Assembly (NCBI RefSeq): GCF_047675955.1
Contig: NW_027327624.1
Location: forward strand, 248,001-312,000
Reading direction: 5' to 3'
Length of the DNA: 64,000 bases
Source of the DNA: Chlorocebus sabaeus
Lineage: Eukaryota; Chordata; Mammalia; Primates; Cercopithecidae
Each line of letters opens with the position of its first letter. The first letter of the stretch is position 1. The position numbers and the translations under genes were made by a program. This document shows positions 1-14,529 of this stretch, one piece after another. The notes beneath the pieces were generated by a model, which had not been told where the DNA came from, searched no databases, and saw nothing but the letters and a program-made list of their open reading frames with translations.

Positions 1-3000
1 TCCTTTTTCACCATAGCCCTCTATGGGCTTCCAAATATCACTTTACAAATTCCACAAGAAGAGTCTTAGCGAAAGGCTTCTTGAGAGGAACGCAGTAACT
101 CTGTGAAATGAATTAACAGAACACAAAGCAATTTCTCAGAAAGCTTCTTTCCAGTTTTTAACGGAAGATATTTCCTTTTTCACCATAGCCCTCTATGGGC
201 TTCCAAATATCACTTTACAAATTCCACAAGAAGAGTCTTCGCGAAAGGCTTCTTCAGGGGAAAGCTGTAACTCTGTGAGATGAATTAACAGAACACAAAG
301 TAGTTTCTCAGAATGCTTCTTTTCAGTTTTTATCTTAGGATATTTCCTTTTTCACCATAGCCCACTATAGGCTTGAAAATATCACTATGAAAATTCCACA
401 AGAACTGTCTTAGCGAAAGGCTTCTTGAGGTGAAAGCAGTGACTCTGTGAGATGAATTAACAGAACACAGAGCAGTTTCTCAGAAAGCTTCTTTCCAGTT
501 TTTCACGGAAGATATTTCTTTTTTAACCCCAGCCCTCTATGGACTTCCAAATATCACTTTGCAAATTCTACTAGAACAGTCTTCGTGAAAGGCTCCTTGA
601 GCGTAAAGCTGTAACTCTGTGAGATGAATTAACAGAGCACAAAGCAGTTTCCCAGAAAGCTTCTTTCCAGTTTTTAACGGGAGATATTTCCTTTTTCCCC
701 GTAGCCCTCTATGGGCTTCCAAAAATCACTTTGCAAATTCCACATGAACAGACTTTGCGAAAGGCTTCTGGAAAGGAATGCTGTAACTCTGTTAGATGAG
801 TTAACAGAACACAAAGCAGTTTCTCTGAAAGCTTCTTTCCAGTTTTCACCGGAAGATATATCCTTTTTTACCATATCCCTCTATGGTCTTCCAAATATCA
901 CTTTGCAAATTCCACAAGAACAGTCTTAGCAAAAGGCTTCTTGTGGGGAACGCAGTAACTCTGTGAGATGAATTAACAGAACACAAATCAGTTTCTCAGA
1001 AATCTTCTTTCCAGTTTTTAACGGAATATATTTCCTTTTTCACCATAGCGCTCTATGGGCTTTCAATATCACTTTGCAAAATCCACAAGAAGAATCTTAG
1101 AAAATGGCTTCTTGCTGGGAAAGCAGTAACTCTGTGAGATGATTTAACAGAACACAGAGCAGTTTCTCAGAAACCTTCTTTCCAGTTTTTAACGGAAAAT
1201 ATTTCCTTTTTCACCATAGCCCTCTATGGGCTTCCAAATATCACTTTGCAAATTCCACAAGAAGAATCTTCGCGAAAGGCTTGTTCAGGGCAAAGCTGTA
1301 ACTCTGTGAGATGAATTAACAGAACACAAAGCAGTTTCTCAGAAAGATTCTTTCCAGTTTTTAACGGAAGATATTTCTTTTTTCGCCATAGCCCTCTATG
1401 GGCTTCCATATATCACATTGGAAATGCCACAAGAGCAGTCTTAGCAAAAGACTTCTTGAGGCGAAAGCTGTAACTCTGTGAGATAAATTAACAGAACACA
1501 AAGCAGTTTCTCAGAAAACTTCTTTCCAGTTTTTAACTGAGGATATTTTGTTTTTCACCATAGCCCTCTATGGGCTTCCAAATATCACTTTGCACATCCC
1601 ACAAGGACAGTCTTAGCGAAAGGCTTCTAGAGGGGAAAGCTGCAACTCTGTGAGATGAATTAACAGAACACAAAGCAGTTTCTCAGAAAGCTTCTTTCCA
1701 GTTTTAACGGAAGATACATCCTTTTTAACCGTAGCCCTGTATGGACTTCCAAATATCATTTTGCAAATTCCACAACACCAGTCTTAGCGAAAGTCTTCTT
1801 GAGGGGAAAGCTGTAACACTGTGAGTTGAATTGACAGAACACAAGTCAGTTTTTCAGAAAGCTTCTTATCAGCTTTTATCTTAGGCTATTTCCTTTTTCA
1901 CCATAGCCCTCTAGGGGCTTCCAAATATCACTTTCCAAATTCCACAAAAACAATCTTAGTTAAGGGGAAAGCTGTAACGTTGTGAGATGAATAAACAGAA
2001 CACAAAACAGTTTCTCAGAAAGCTTCTTTCCGGTTATTAACGGAAAATATTTCCTATTTCACCATAGCCCTCCATGGGCTTCCAAATTACACTTTGCAAA
2101 TTCCACAAGAACAGTCTTAGCGAAAGGCTTCTGGAGGGATATGCTGTAACTCTGTGAGATGAATTAACAGAACACAAAGCAGTTTCTCAGAAAGCTTCTT
2201 TTCAGTTTTTAACGGAACATATTTCCTTTTTCACAGTAGCCCTATATAAGATTCCAAATATCACTTTGCAAATTCCACAAGAAGAGACTTAGCGAAAGGC
2301 TTCTTGAGGTGAAAGCTGTAACTCTGTGAGATGAATTAACAGAACACAAAGAAGTTTCTCAGAAATGTTCTTTCCGGTTTTTAACGGAAGATATTGTTTT
2401 TCACCATAGCCCTCTAAGGGCTTCCAAATATCACTTTGGAAGTTCCTCAAGAACAGTCTTAGCGACAGGCTACTTGAGGGGAAAGCTGTAACACTCTGAG
2501 ATGAATTAACAGAACACAAAGCAGCTTCTCAGAAAGCTTCTTTCTAGTTTCTAATTGAAGGTATTTCCTTTTTCACCATAGCCTTCTATGGGCTTCCAAA
2601 TATCACTTTGCAAATTTCACAAGAACAGTCTTAGTGAACGGCTTCTTGAGGGGAAAGCTGTAACTCTATGAGGTGAACTAACAGAACACAAGGCAGTTTC
2701 TCAGAAAGCTTCTTTTCAGTCTTTATCTTAGGATATTTCCATTTTCACTATAGCACTCTATGAGCTTCCGAATATCACTTTGCAAATTCCACAAGAACAG
2801 TATTTGCGAAAGGCTTCTTAAGGGGAAAGCTCTAACTCTTTGAGATGATTCAACAGAATACAAACCAGTTTTTCAGAAAGCTTCTTTTCAGTTTCTATCT
2901 TAGGCTATTTCCTTTTTCACCATAGCCCTCTATGCTCTTCCAAATATCACCTTGCAAATTCCACAAGAACAGTCTTAGCGAAAGGCTTCTGGAAGGGAAA

Positions 3001-5998
3001 GCTCTAATTCGGTGAGATGTATTAACAGAAAACACGCCAGTTTCTCAAGAAACTGCTTTCTCCTTTTTAACGGGAGATATTTCCTTTTTCACCATAGCCC
3101 TCTATGGGTTACCAAATATGAATTTGCAAATTGCACAAGAAGAGTCTTAGTGAACGGCTCCTTGCGGGGAAAGCTCAAACTCTGTGAGATGAACTAACAG
3201 AACACAAAGCAGTTTCTCAGAAAGCTTCTTTTCGGTTTTTAACGGAAGATAATCCCTTTTACACCATAGCACCCAATAGGCTTCGAAATTTCTCTTTGCA
3301 AATTCCACAAGAACAGTCTTAGTGAAAGGCTCCTGCAGGGACAAGCATTAACTCTGTGAGATGAATTAACAGTACACAAAGCAGTTTCTCAGAAAGCTTC
3401 TGTTCAGTTTTTATATTAGGATATTTCCTTTTTCACCATCACCTTCTAAGGGCTCCAAATATCACTTTGCAAATTTCACAAGAACTGTCTTAGCGAAAGG
3501 CTTTTTGAAGGGAAAGCTGTAACACTGTGAGTTGAATTAAAAGAACACAAAGTAGTTTCTCAGAAAGATTCTTTCCAGTTTTAAACTGAAGTTATTTCCT
3601 TTTTCACCATAGCCCTCTACGGGCTTCCAATATCACTTTGCATATTTCACAAGAACAGTCTTAGTGAACGGTTTCGTGAGGGTAAAGCTGTAACTCTGTG
3701 AGATGAACTAACAGAACACAAGGCAGTTTCTCAGAAAGCTTCTTTTCAGTTTTTATCTTAGTATATTTCCTTTTTCACCATAGCCTTCTAAGGTCTTCCA
3801 AATATCACTTTGCAAATTCCACAAGAACACTCTTAGCAAAAGGCTTCTTGAGGTGAAAGCTGTAACTCTGTGAGATGAATTAACAGAACACAAAGTAGTT
3901 TCTCAGAAAGCTTCTTTCCAGTTTTTAACTGAAGATATTTACTTTTTCACCATAGCGCTCTATGGGCTTCCAATATCACTTTGCAAAATCCACAAGAAGA
4001 ATCTTAGAGAATGGCTTCTTGCTGGTAAAGCAGTAACCCTGTGAGATGAATTAACAGAACACAGAGCAGTTTCTCAGAAAGCTTCTTTCCAGTTTTTAGC
4101 GGAAGATATTTCCTTTTTCACCATGTCCCTCTATGGGCTTCCAGATATCACTTTGCAAATTCCACAAGAAGAATCTTCCCGAAAGGCTTCTTGAGGGGAA
4201 TGCTGTAACTCTGTGAGATGAATTAACAGAACACAAAGTAGTTTCTCAGAATGCTTCTTTTCAGTTTTTATCTTAGGATATTTCCTTTTTCACCTTAGCC
4301 CTCTATGGGCTTGAAAATATCACTATGAAAATTCCACAAGAACAGTCTAAGCGAAAGGCTTCTTGAGGTGAAAGGAGTGACTCTGTGAGATGAATTAACA
4401 GAACACAAAGCAGTTTCTCAGAAAGCTTCTTTCCAGTTTTTAACGGAAGATATTTCCTCTTTCACCATAGCCCTCTATTAGCTTCCAAATATCACTTAGA
4501 AAATTCCACAAGAACAGTCTTAGCGAGAGGCTTCTTGAGGGGAAAGCTGTAACTCTGTGAGATGAATTAACAGAACACAAAGTAGATTCTCAGAAAGCTT
4601 CTTTCCAGTTTTTAACGGAAGATATTTCCTTTTTCACCATAGCCCTCAATGGGTTTCTAAATATCACTTTGCAAATCCAAAAGAACAGACTTAGCAAAAG
4701 GCTTCTTGATGGGAAAGCAGTAACTCTGTGAGATGAATTAACAGAACACAGAACAGTTTCTCAGAAAGCTTCTTTTCAGGTTTTAACGGAAGATATTTCC
4801 TTTTTCACCATAGCCCTCTATGGGTTTCCAAATATCACTTTGCCAATTCCACAAGAAGAGTCTTAGCGAAAGGTTCTTCGAAGTGAAAGCTGTAACTCGG
4901 TGAGATGAATTAACAGAACACAAAGTAGTTTCTCAGAAAGCTTCTTTAAAGTTTTTAACGGAAGATATTTCCTTTTTCACCATAGTCCTTTAAGGGCTTC
5001 CAAATATCACTGCGCAAATTCCACAAAAATAGATGTAGCGAAACGCATCTTGAAGGGAAAGCTGTAACTCTGTCGGATGAATTAACAGAACACAAAGCAG
5101 TTTCTCACAAAGCTTCTTTCCAGTTTTTAACGGAAGATATTTCCTTTTTCACCGTAGCCCTCTATGGACTTCTAAATAACACTTTGCAAATTCCACAAGA
5201 ATAGTCTTAGCGAAGGTCTTCTTGAGGGGAAAGTGGTAACTCTGTGAGATGAATTAACAGAACACAAAGCAGTTTCTCAGAAAGCTTCTTACCAGTTTTT
5301 AATGGAAAATATTTCCTTTTTCACCTTAACCATCCATGGGCTTCCAAATATCACTTTGCCAATTCCACAAGAAAAGTCTTAGCGAAAAGCTTCTTGAGGG
5401 GCAAGCTGTAACTCTGTGAGATGAATTAACAGAACACAAAGCAATTTCTCAGAAAGCTTATCTCCAGTTTTTATCGGAAGATATTTCCTTTTCCACCATA
5501 GCCCTCTATGGGCTTCCAAATATCACTTTGCAAATTCCACAAGAAGAGTCTTCGCGAAACGCTTTTTCAGGGGAAAGCTGTAACTCTGTGAGATGAATTA
5601 ACAGAACACAAAGTAGTTTATCAGAATGCTTCTTTTCAGTTTTTATCTTAGGATATTTCCTTTTTCACCTTAGACCTCTATGGGCTTGAAAATATCACTA
5701 TGAATATTCCACAAGAACAGTCTTAGCGAAAGGCTTCTTGAGGTGAAAGCAGTGACTCTGTGAGATGAATTAACAGAACACAAAGCAGTTTCTCAGAAAG
5801 CTTCTTTCCAGTTTTTAACGGAAGATATTTCCTTTTTCAACATAGACCTCTAGGGGCTTCCAAATATCACTTTGTCAATTCCATAAGAAGAGTCTTAGCG
5901 AAAGGCTTCTTGAGGGGAAAGCAGTAACTGTGAGATGAATTAACCGAACACAAAGCAGTTTCTCAGAAAGCTTCTTTCCAGTTTTTAAGGGAAGATTT
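1..5998 (+). repeat. Alpha-satellite 35-mer higher-order repeat, copy 1
   Basis: This block holds 35 tandem monomers of about 171 bp, counted from successive TCCTTTTTCACC boxes. It repeats with an exact offset of 5998 bp: the bases at position 1 recur at 5999 and again at 11997, and landmarks at 537, 1224, 2289 and 3012 recur at 6535, 7222, 8287 and 9010. The window edge sets the phase arbitrarily, so the true unit boundary is unknown. Monomers within the unit differ clearly from one another while the same monomer in successive units is nearly identical, which is the defining mark of a higher-order repeat. Several monomers have small deletions, for example around 1958, where about 14 bases of the usual GCGAAAGGCTTCTT segment are missing. 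No gene is present. Confidence 0.95.
172..188 (+). promoter_or_regulatory. pJ-alpha (A-type) box, representative of nearly every monomer
   Basis: TTCCTTTTTCACCATAG matches the published 17-bp pJ-alpha protein-binding motif of A-type alpha monomers (TTCCTTTTYCACCRTAG). The same box, exact or with one or two changes, recurs every ~171 bp through both alpha regions. In B-type monomers this position carries a CENP-B box instead; I found none. This is sequence similarity only, and binding is not shown. Confidence 0.75.
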
Positions 5999-8900
5999 TC
6001 CTTTTTCACCATAGCCCTCTATGGGCTTCCAAATATCACTTTACAAATTCCACAAGAAGAGTCTTAGCGAAAGGCTTCTTGAGAGGAACGCAGTAACTCT
6101 GTGAAATGAATTAACAGAACACAAAGCAATTTCTCAGAAAGCTTCTTTCCAGTTTTTAACGGAAGATATTTCCTTTTTCACCATAGCCCTCTATGGGCTT
6201 CCAAATATCACTTTACAAATTCCACAAGAAGAGTCTTCGCGAAAGGCTTCTTCAGGGGAAAGCTGTAACTCTGTGAGATGAATTAACAGAACACAAAGTA
6301 GTTTCTCAGAATGCTTCTTTTCAGTTTTTATCTTAGGATATTTCCTTTTTCACCATAGCCCACTATAGGCTTGAAAATATCACTATGAAAATTCCACAAG
6401 AACTGTCTTAGCGAAAGGCTTCTTGAGGTGAAAGCAGTGACTCTGTGAGATGAATTAACAGAACACAGAGCAGTTTCTCAGAAAGCTTCTTTCCAGTTTT
6501 TCACGGAAGATATTTCTTTTTTAACCCCAGCCCTCTATGGACTTCCAAATATCACTTTGCAAATTCTACTAGAACAGTCTTCGTGAAAGGCTCCTTGAGC
6601 GTAAAGCTGTAACTCTGTGAGATGAATTAACAGAGCACAAAGCAGTTTCCCAGAAAGCTTCTTTCCAGTTTTTAACGGGAGATATTTCCTTTTTCCCCGT
6701 AGCCCTCTATGGGCTTCCAAAAATCACTTTGCAAATTCCACATGAACAGACTTTGCGAAAGGCTTCTGGAAAGGAATGCTGTAACTCTGTTAGATGAGTT
6801 AACAGAACACAAAGCAGTTTCTCTGAAAGCTTCTTTCCAGTTTTCACCGGAAGATATATCCTTTTTTACCATATCCCTCTATGGTCTTCCAAATATCACT
6901 TTGCAAATTCCACAAGAACAGTCTTAGCAAAAGGCTTCTTGTGGGGAACGCAGTAACTCTGTGAGATGAATTAACAGAACACAAATCAGTTTCTCAGAAA
7001 TCTTCTTTCCAGTTTTTAACGGAATATATTTCCTTTTTCACCATAGCGCTCTATGGGCTTTCAATATCACTTTGCAAAATCCACAAGAAGAATCTTAGAA
7101 AATGGCTTCTTGCTGGGAAAGCAGTAACTCTGTGAGATGATTTAACAGAACACAGAGCAGTTTCTCAGAAACCTTCTTTCCAGTTTTTAACGGAAAATAT
7201 TTCCTTTTTCACCATAGCCCTCTATGGGCTTCCAAATATCACTTTGCAAATTCCACAAGAAGAATCTTCGCGAAAGGCTTGTTCAGGGCAAAGCTGTAAC
7301 TCTGTGAGATGAATTAACAGAACACAAAGCAGTTTCTCAGAAAGATTCTTTCCAGTTTTTAACGGAAGATATTTCTTTTTTCGCCATAGCCCTCTATGGG
7401 CTTCCATATATCACATTGGAAATGCCACAAGAGCAGTCTTAGCAAAAGACTTCTTGAGGCGAAAGCTGTAACTCTGTGAGATAAATTAACAGAACACAAA
7501 GCAGTTTCTCAGAAAACTTCTTTCCAGTTTTTAACTGAGGATATTTTGTTTTTCACCATAGCCCTCTATGGGCTTCCAAATATCACTTTGCACATCCCAC
7601 AAGGACAGTCTTAGCGAAAGGCTTCTAGAGGGGAAAGCTGCAACTCTGTGAGATGAATTAACAGAACACAAAGCAGTTTCTCAGAAAGCTTCTTTCCAGT
7701 TTTAACGGAAGATACATCCTTTTTAACCGTAGCCCTGTATGGACTTCCAAATATCATTTTGCAAATTCCACAACACCAGTCTTAGCGAAAGTCTTCTTGA
7801 GGGGAAAGCTGTAACACTGTGAGTTGAATTGACAGAACACAAGTCAGTTTTTCAGAAAGCTTCTTATCAGCTTTTATCTTAGGCTATTTCCTTTTTCACC
7901 ATAGCCCTCTAGGGGCTTCCAAATATCACTTTCCAAATTCCACAAAAACAATCTTAGTTAAGGGGAAAGCTGTAACGTTGTGAGATGAATAAACAGAACA
8001 CAAAACAGTTTCTCAGAAAGCTTCTTTCCGGTTATTAACGGAAAATATTTCCTATTTCACCATAGCCCTCCATGGGCTTCCAAATTACACTTTGCAAATT
8101 CCACAAGAACAGTCTTAGCGAAAGGCTTCTGGAGGGATATGCTGTAACTCTGTGAGATGAATTAACAGAACACAAAGCAGTTTCTCAGAAAGCTTCTTTT
8201 CAGTTTTTAACGGAACATATTTCCTTTTTCACAGTAGCCCTATATAAGATTCCAAATATCACTTTGCAAATTCCACAAGAAGAGACTTAGCGAAAGGCTT
8301 CTTGAGGTGAAAGCTGTAACTCTGTGAGATGAATTAACAGAACACAAAGAAGTTTCTCAGAAATGTTCTTTCCGGTTTTTAACGGAAGATATTGTTTTTC
8401 ACCATAGCCCTCTAAGGGCTTCCAAATATCACTTTGGAAGTTCCTCAAGAACAGTCTTAGCGACAGGCTACTTGAGGGGAAAGCTGTAACACTCTGAGAT
8501 GAATTAACAGAACACAAAGCAGCTTCTCAGAAAGCTTCTTTCTAGTTTCTAATTGAAGGTATTTCCTTTTTCACCATAGCCTTCTATGGGCTTCCAAATA
8601 TCACTTTGCAAATTTCACAAGAACAGTCTTAGTGAACGGCTTCTTGAGGGGAAAGCTGTAACTCTATGAGGTGAACTAACAGAACACAAGGCAGTTTCTC
8701 AGAAAGCTTCTTTTCAGTCTTTATCTTAGGATATTTCCATTTTCACTATAGCACTCTATGAGCTTCCGAATATCACTTTGCAAATTCCACAAGAACAGTA
8801 TTTGCGAAAGGCTTCTTAAGGGGAAAGCTCTAACTCTTTGAGATGATTCAACAGAATACAAACCAGTTTTTCAGAAAGCTTCTTTTCAGTTTCTATCTTA

Positions 8901-11900
8901 GGCTATTTCCTTTTTCACCATAGCCCTCTATGCTCTTCCAAATATCACCTTGCAAATTCCACAAGAACAGTCTTAGCGAAAGGCTTCTGGAAGGGAAAGC
9001 TCTAATTCGGTGAGATGTATTAACAGAAAACACGCCAGTTTCTCAAGAAACTGCTTTCTCCTTTTTAACGGGAGATATTTCCTTTTTCACCATAGCCCTC
9101 TATGGGTTACCAAATATGAATTTGCAAATTGCACAAGAAGAGTCTTAGTGAACGGCTCCTTGCGGGGAAAGCTCAAACTCTGTGAGATGAACTAACAGAA
9201 CACAAAGCAGTTTCTCAGAAAGCTTCTTTTCGGTTTTTAACGGAAGATAATCCCTTTTACACCATAGCACCCAATAGGCTTCGAAATTTCTCTTTGCAAA
9301 TTCCACAAGAACAGTCTTAGTGAAAGGCTCCTGCAGGGACAAGCATTAACTCTGTGAGATGAATTAACAGTACACAAAGCAGTTTCTCAGAAAGCTTCTG
9401 TTCAGTTTTTATATTAGGATATTTCCTTTTTCACCATCACCTTCTAAGGGCTCCAAATATCACTTTGCAAATTTCACAAGAACTGTCTTAGCGAAAGGCT
9501 TTTTGAAGGGAAAGCTGTAACACTGTGAGTTGAATTAAAAGAACACAAAGTAGTTTCTCAGAAAGATTCTTTCCAGTTTTAAACTGAAGTTATTTCCTTT
9601 TTCACCATAGCCCTCTACGGGCTTCCAATATCACTTTGCATATTTCACAAGAACAGTCTTAGTGAACGGTTTCGTGAGGGTAAAGCTGTAACTCTGTGAG
9701 ATGAACTAACAGAACACAAGGCAGTTTCTCAGAAAGCTTCTTTTCAGTTTTTATCTTAGTATATTTCCTTTTTCACCATAGCCTTCTAAGGTCTTCCAAA
9801 TATCACTTTGCAAATTCCACAAGAACACTCTTAGCAAAAGGCTTCTTGAGGTGAAAGCTGTAACTCTGTGAGATGAATTAACAGAACACAAAGTAGTTTC
9901 TCAGAAAGCTTCTTTCCAGTTTTTAACTGAAGATATTTACTTTTTCACCATAGCGCTCTATGGGCTTCCAATATCACTTTGCAAAATCCACAAGAAGAAT
10001 CTTAGAGAATGGCTTCTTGCTGGTAAAGCAGTAACCCTGTGAGATGAATTAACAGAACACAGAGCAGTTTCTCAGAAAGCTTCTTTCCAGTTTTTAGCGG
10101 AAGATATTTCCTTTTTCACCATGTCCCTCTATGGGCTTCCAGATATCACTTTGCAAATTCCACAAGAAGAATCTTCCCGAAAGGCTTCTTGAGGGGAATG
10201 CTGTAACTCTGTGAGATGAATTAACAGAACACAAAGTAGTTTCTCAGAATGCTTCTTTTCAGTTTTTATCTTAGGATATTTCCTTTTTCACCTTAGCCCT
10301 CTATGGGCTTGAAAATATCACTATGAAAATTCCACAAGAACAGTCTAAGCCAAAGGCTTCTTGAGGTGAAAGGAGTGACTCTGTGAGATGAATTAACAGA
10401 ACACAAAGCAGTTTCTCAGAAAGCTTCTTTCCAGTTTTTAACGGAAGATATTTCCTCTTTCACCATAGCCCTCTATTAGCTTCCAAATATCACTTAGAAA
10501 ATTCCACAAGAACAGTCTTAGCGAGAGGCTTCTTGAGGGGAAAGCTGTAACTCTGTGAGATGAATTAACAGAACACAAAGTAGATTCTCAGAAAGCTTCT
10601 TTCCAGTTTTTAACGGAAGATATTTCCTTTTTCACCATAGCCCTCAATGGGTTTCTAAATATCACTTTGCAAATCCAAAAGAACAGACTTAGCAAAAGGC
10701 TTCTTGATGGGAAAGCAGTAACTCTGTGAGATGAATTAACAGAACACAGAACAGTTTCTCAGAAAGCTTCTTTTCAGGTTTTAACGGAAGATATTTCCTT
10801 TTTCACCATAGCCCTCTATGGGTTTCCAAATATCACTTTGCCAATTCCACAAGAAGAGTCTTAGCGAAAGGTTCTTCGAAGTGAAAGCTGTAACTCGGTG
10901 AGATGAATTAACAGAACACAAAGTAGTTTCTCAGAAAGCTTCTTTAAAGTTTTTAACGGAAGATATTTCCTTTTTCACCATAGTCCTTTAAGGGCTTCCA
11001 AATATCACTGCGCAAATTCCACAAAAATAGATGTAGCGAAACGCATCTTGAAGGGAAAGCTGTAACTCTGTCGGATGAATTAACAGAACACAAAGCAGTT
11101 TCTCACAAAGCTTCTTTCCAGTTTTTAACGGAAGATATTTCCTTTTTCACCGTAGCCCTCTATGGACTTCTAAATAACACTTTGCAAATTCCACAAGAAT
11201 AGTCTTAGCGAAGGTCTTCTTGAGGGGAAAGTGGTAACTCTGTGAGATGAATTAACAGAACACAAAGCAGTTTCTCAGAAAGCTTCTTACCAGTTTTTAA
11301 TGGAAAATATTTCCTTTTTCACCTTAACCATCCATGGGCTTCCAAATATCACTTTGCCAATTCCACAAGAAAAGTCTTAGCGAAAAGCTTCTTGAGGGGC
11401 AAGCTGTAACTCTGTGAGATGAATTAACAGAACACAAAGCAATTTCTCAGAAAGCTTATCTCCAGTTTTTATCGGAAGATATTTCCTTTTCCACCATAGC
11501 CCTCTATGGGCTTCCAAATATCACTTTGCAAATTCCACAAGAAGAGTCTTCGCGAAACGCTTTTTCAGGGGAAAGCTGTAACTCTGTGAGATGAATTAAC
11601 AGAACACAAAGTAGTTTATCAGAATGCTTCTTTTCAGTTTTTATCTTAGGATATTTCCTTTTTCACCTTAGACCTCTATGGGCTTGAAAATATCACTATG
11701 AATATTCCACAAGAACAGTCTTAGCGAAAGGCTTCTTGAGGTGAAAGCAGTGACTCTGTGAGATGAATTAACAGAACACAAAGCAGTTTCTCAGAAAGCT
11801 TCTTTCCAGTTTTTAACGGAAGATATTTCCTTTTTCAACATAGACCTCTAGGGGCTTCCAAATATCACTTTGTCAATTCCATAAGAAGAGTCTTAGCGAA

Positions 11901-11996
11901 AGGCTTCTTGAGGGGAAAGCAGTAACTGTGAGATGAATTAACCGAACACAAAGCAGTTTCTCAGAAAGCTTCTTTCCAGTTTTTAAGGGAAGATTT
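5999..11996 (+). repeat. Alpha-satellite 35-mer higher-order repeat, copy 2
   Basis: This is the second complete 5998-bp unit. Reading it against copy 1, I noticed only scattered single-base differences, such as AAGCGAAAGG near 4349 against AAGCCAAAGG near 10347. Indels are absent, since every landmark keeps the 5998 offset. Such similarity implies recent unequal crossover or segmental duplication of the array. Assembly duplication is a possible alternative that raw reads would exclude. Confidence 0.95.
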
Positions 11997-13327
11997 TCCT
12001 TTTTCACCATAGCCCTCTATGGGCTTCCAAATATCACTTTACAAATTCCACAAGAAGAGTCTTAGCGAAAGGCTTCTTGAGAGGAACGCAGTAACTCTGT
12101 GAAATGAATTAACAGAACACAAAGCAATTTCTCAGAAAGCTTCTTTCCAGTTTTTAACGGAAGATATTTCCTTTTTCACCATAGCCCTCTATGGGCTTCC
12201 AAATATCACTTTACAAATTCCACAAGAAGAGTCTTCGCGAAAGGCTTCTTCAGGGGAAAGCTGTAACTCTGTGAGATGAATTAACAGAACACAAAGTAGT
12301 TTCTCAGAATGCTTCTTTTCAGTTTTTATCTTAGGATATTTCCTTTTTCACCATAGCCCACTATAGGCTTGAAAATATCACTATGAAAATTCCACAAGAA
12401 CTGTCTTAGCGAAAGGCTTCTTGAGGTGAAAGCAGTGACTCTGTGAGATGAATTAACAGAACACAGAGCAGTTTCTCAGAAAGCTTCTTTCCAGTTTTTC
12501 ACGGAAGATATTTCTTTTTTAACCCCAGCCCTCTATGGACTTCCAAATATCACTTTGCAAATTCTACTAGAACAGTCTTCGTGAAAGGCTCCTTGAGCGT
12601 AAAGCTGTAACTCTGTGAGATGAATTAACAGAGCACAAAGCAGTTTCCCAGAAAGCTTCTTTCCAGTTTTTAACGGGAGATATTTCCTTTTTCCCCGTAG
12701 CCCTCTATGGGCTTCCAAAAATCACTTTGCAAATTCCACATGAACAGACTTTGCGAAAGGCTTCTGGAAAGGAATGCTGTAACTCTGTTAGATGAGTTAA
12801 CAGAACACAAAGCAGTTTCTCTGAAAGCTTCTTTCCAGTTTTCACCGGAAGATATATCCTTTTTTACCATATCCCTCTATGGTCTTCCAAATATCACTTT
12901 GCAAATTCCACAAGAACAGTCTTAGCAAAAGGCTTCTTGTGGGGAACGCAGTAACTCTGTGAGATGAATTAACAGAACACAAATCAGTTTCTCAGAAATC
13001 TTCTTTCCAGTTTTTAACGGAATATATTTCCTTTTTCACCATAGCGCTCTATGGGCTTCCAATATCACTTTGCAAAATCCACAAGAAGAATCTTAGAAAA
13101 TGGCTTCTTGCTGGGAAAGCAGTAACTCTGTGAGATGATTTAACAGAACACAGAGCAGTTTCTCAGAAACCTTCTTTCCAGTTTTTAACGGAAAATATTT
13201 CCTTTTTCACCATAGCCCTCTATGGGCTTCCAAATATCACTTTGCAAATTCCACAAGAAGAATCTTCGCGAAAGGCTTGTTCAGGGCAAAGCTGTAACTC
13301 TGTGAGATGAATTAACAGAACACAAAG

Positions 13328-14529
13328 TAGTTTCTCAGAAACTTCTTTTCAGTTTTTAACTTAGGATATTTCCTTTTTCACCTTAGCCCTCTATGGGCTT
13401 TAAAATATCACTATGAAAATTCCACAAGAACAGTCTAAGCGAAAGGCTTCTTGAGGTGAAATCGGTGACTCTCTGAGATGAATTAACAGAACACAAAGCA
13501 GTTTCTCAGAAAGCTTCTTTCCATTTTTTAACGGAAGATATTTCCTTTTTCACCATAGACCTCTATGGGCTTCCAAGTATCACTTTGCCAATTCCACAAG
13601 AAGAGTCTTAGCGAAAGGCTTCTTGAGGGGAAAGCAGTAACTGTGAGATGAATTAACAGAACACAAAGCAGTTTCTCAGAAATCTTCTTTTCGGTTTTTA
13701 ACGGAAGATATTTCCTTTTTCACCATAGCCCTCTAGGGTCTTCCAAATATCACTTTGCAAATTCCACAAGAACAGACTTAGCGAAAGGCTTCTTGAGGGA
13801 AAGCTGTAACTCTCTGAGATGAATTAACAGAACACAAAGCAGTTTCTCAGAAATCTTCTATCCAGTTTTTAACGGAAGATATTTCCTTTTTCACCATAGC
13901 ATTCTATGGGCTTCCAAATATCACTTTGCAAATTCCACAAGAAGTTTCTTAGCGAAAGACTTCTTGAGGCGAAAGCTGTAATTCTGTGAAATGAATTAAC
14001 AGAACACAAAGCAGTTTCTCAGAAAGCTTCTTTCCAGTTTATATCGGAAGATATTTCTGTTTTCACCACAGCCCTCTATGGGCTTCCAAATATGATTTTG
14101 AATATTCCACAAGAACATTCTTAGCGAAGGCTTCTTGTGGGGAAAGCTGTAATTCGGTCAGATATATAATTAACAAAACACACGGCAGTTTCTCAGAAAG
14201 CTTCTTTTCAGTTTTTAACTGAAGATATTTCTGTTTTCATCATAGCCCTCTATGAGCTTCCAAATATTACTTTGCAAATTCCACAGGAACAGTCTTAGCG
14301 AAAGGCTTCTGGAAGGCAAAGTTGTAACTCTGTGAGATGAATTAACAGAACACAAAGCAGTTTCTAGGAAAGCTTCTTTTCAGTTATTATCTTAGGATAT
14401 TTCCTTTTTCACCATAGCCCTGAATGGGCTTCGAAATATCACTTTGCAAATTACAAAACAACAGTCTTAGCGAAAGGTTTCTGGAGGGGAAAGCTGTAAC
14501 TCTCTGACATGAATTAACAGAACACAAAG
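13328..14529 (+). repeat. Seven-monomer insertion in 35-mer copy 3
   Basis: Seven alpha monomers (1202 bp) are present here and absent from copies 1 and 2 at the equivalent point (7327/7328). Flanking sequence on both sides is the same monomer in register, as expected for unequal crossover. The first two inserted monomers resemble unit monomers 26/34 and 35: they have the CTTTAAAATATCACTATG variant and the shortened GCAGTAACTGTGAGATG end. The inserted DNA therefore seems to come from a related array variant. The alternative is that copies 1 and 2 lost these seven monomers. Confidence 0.85.
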
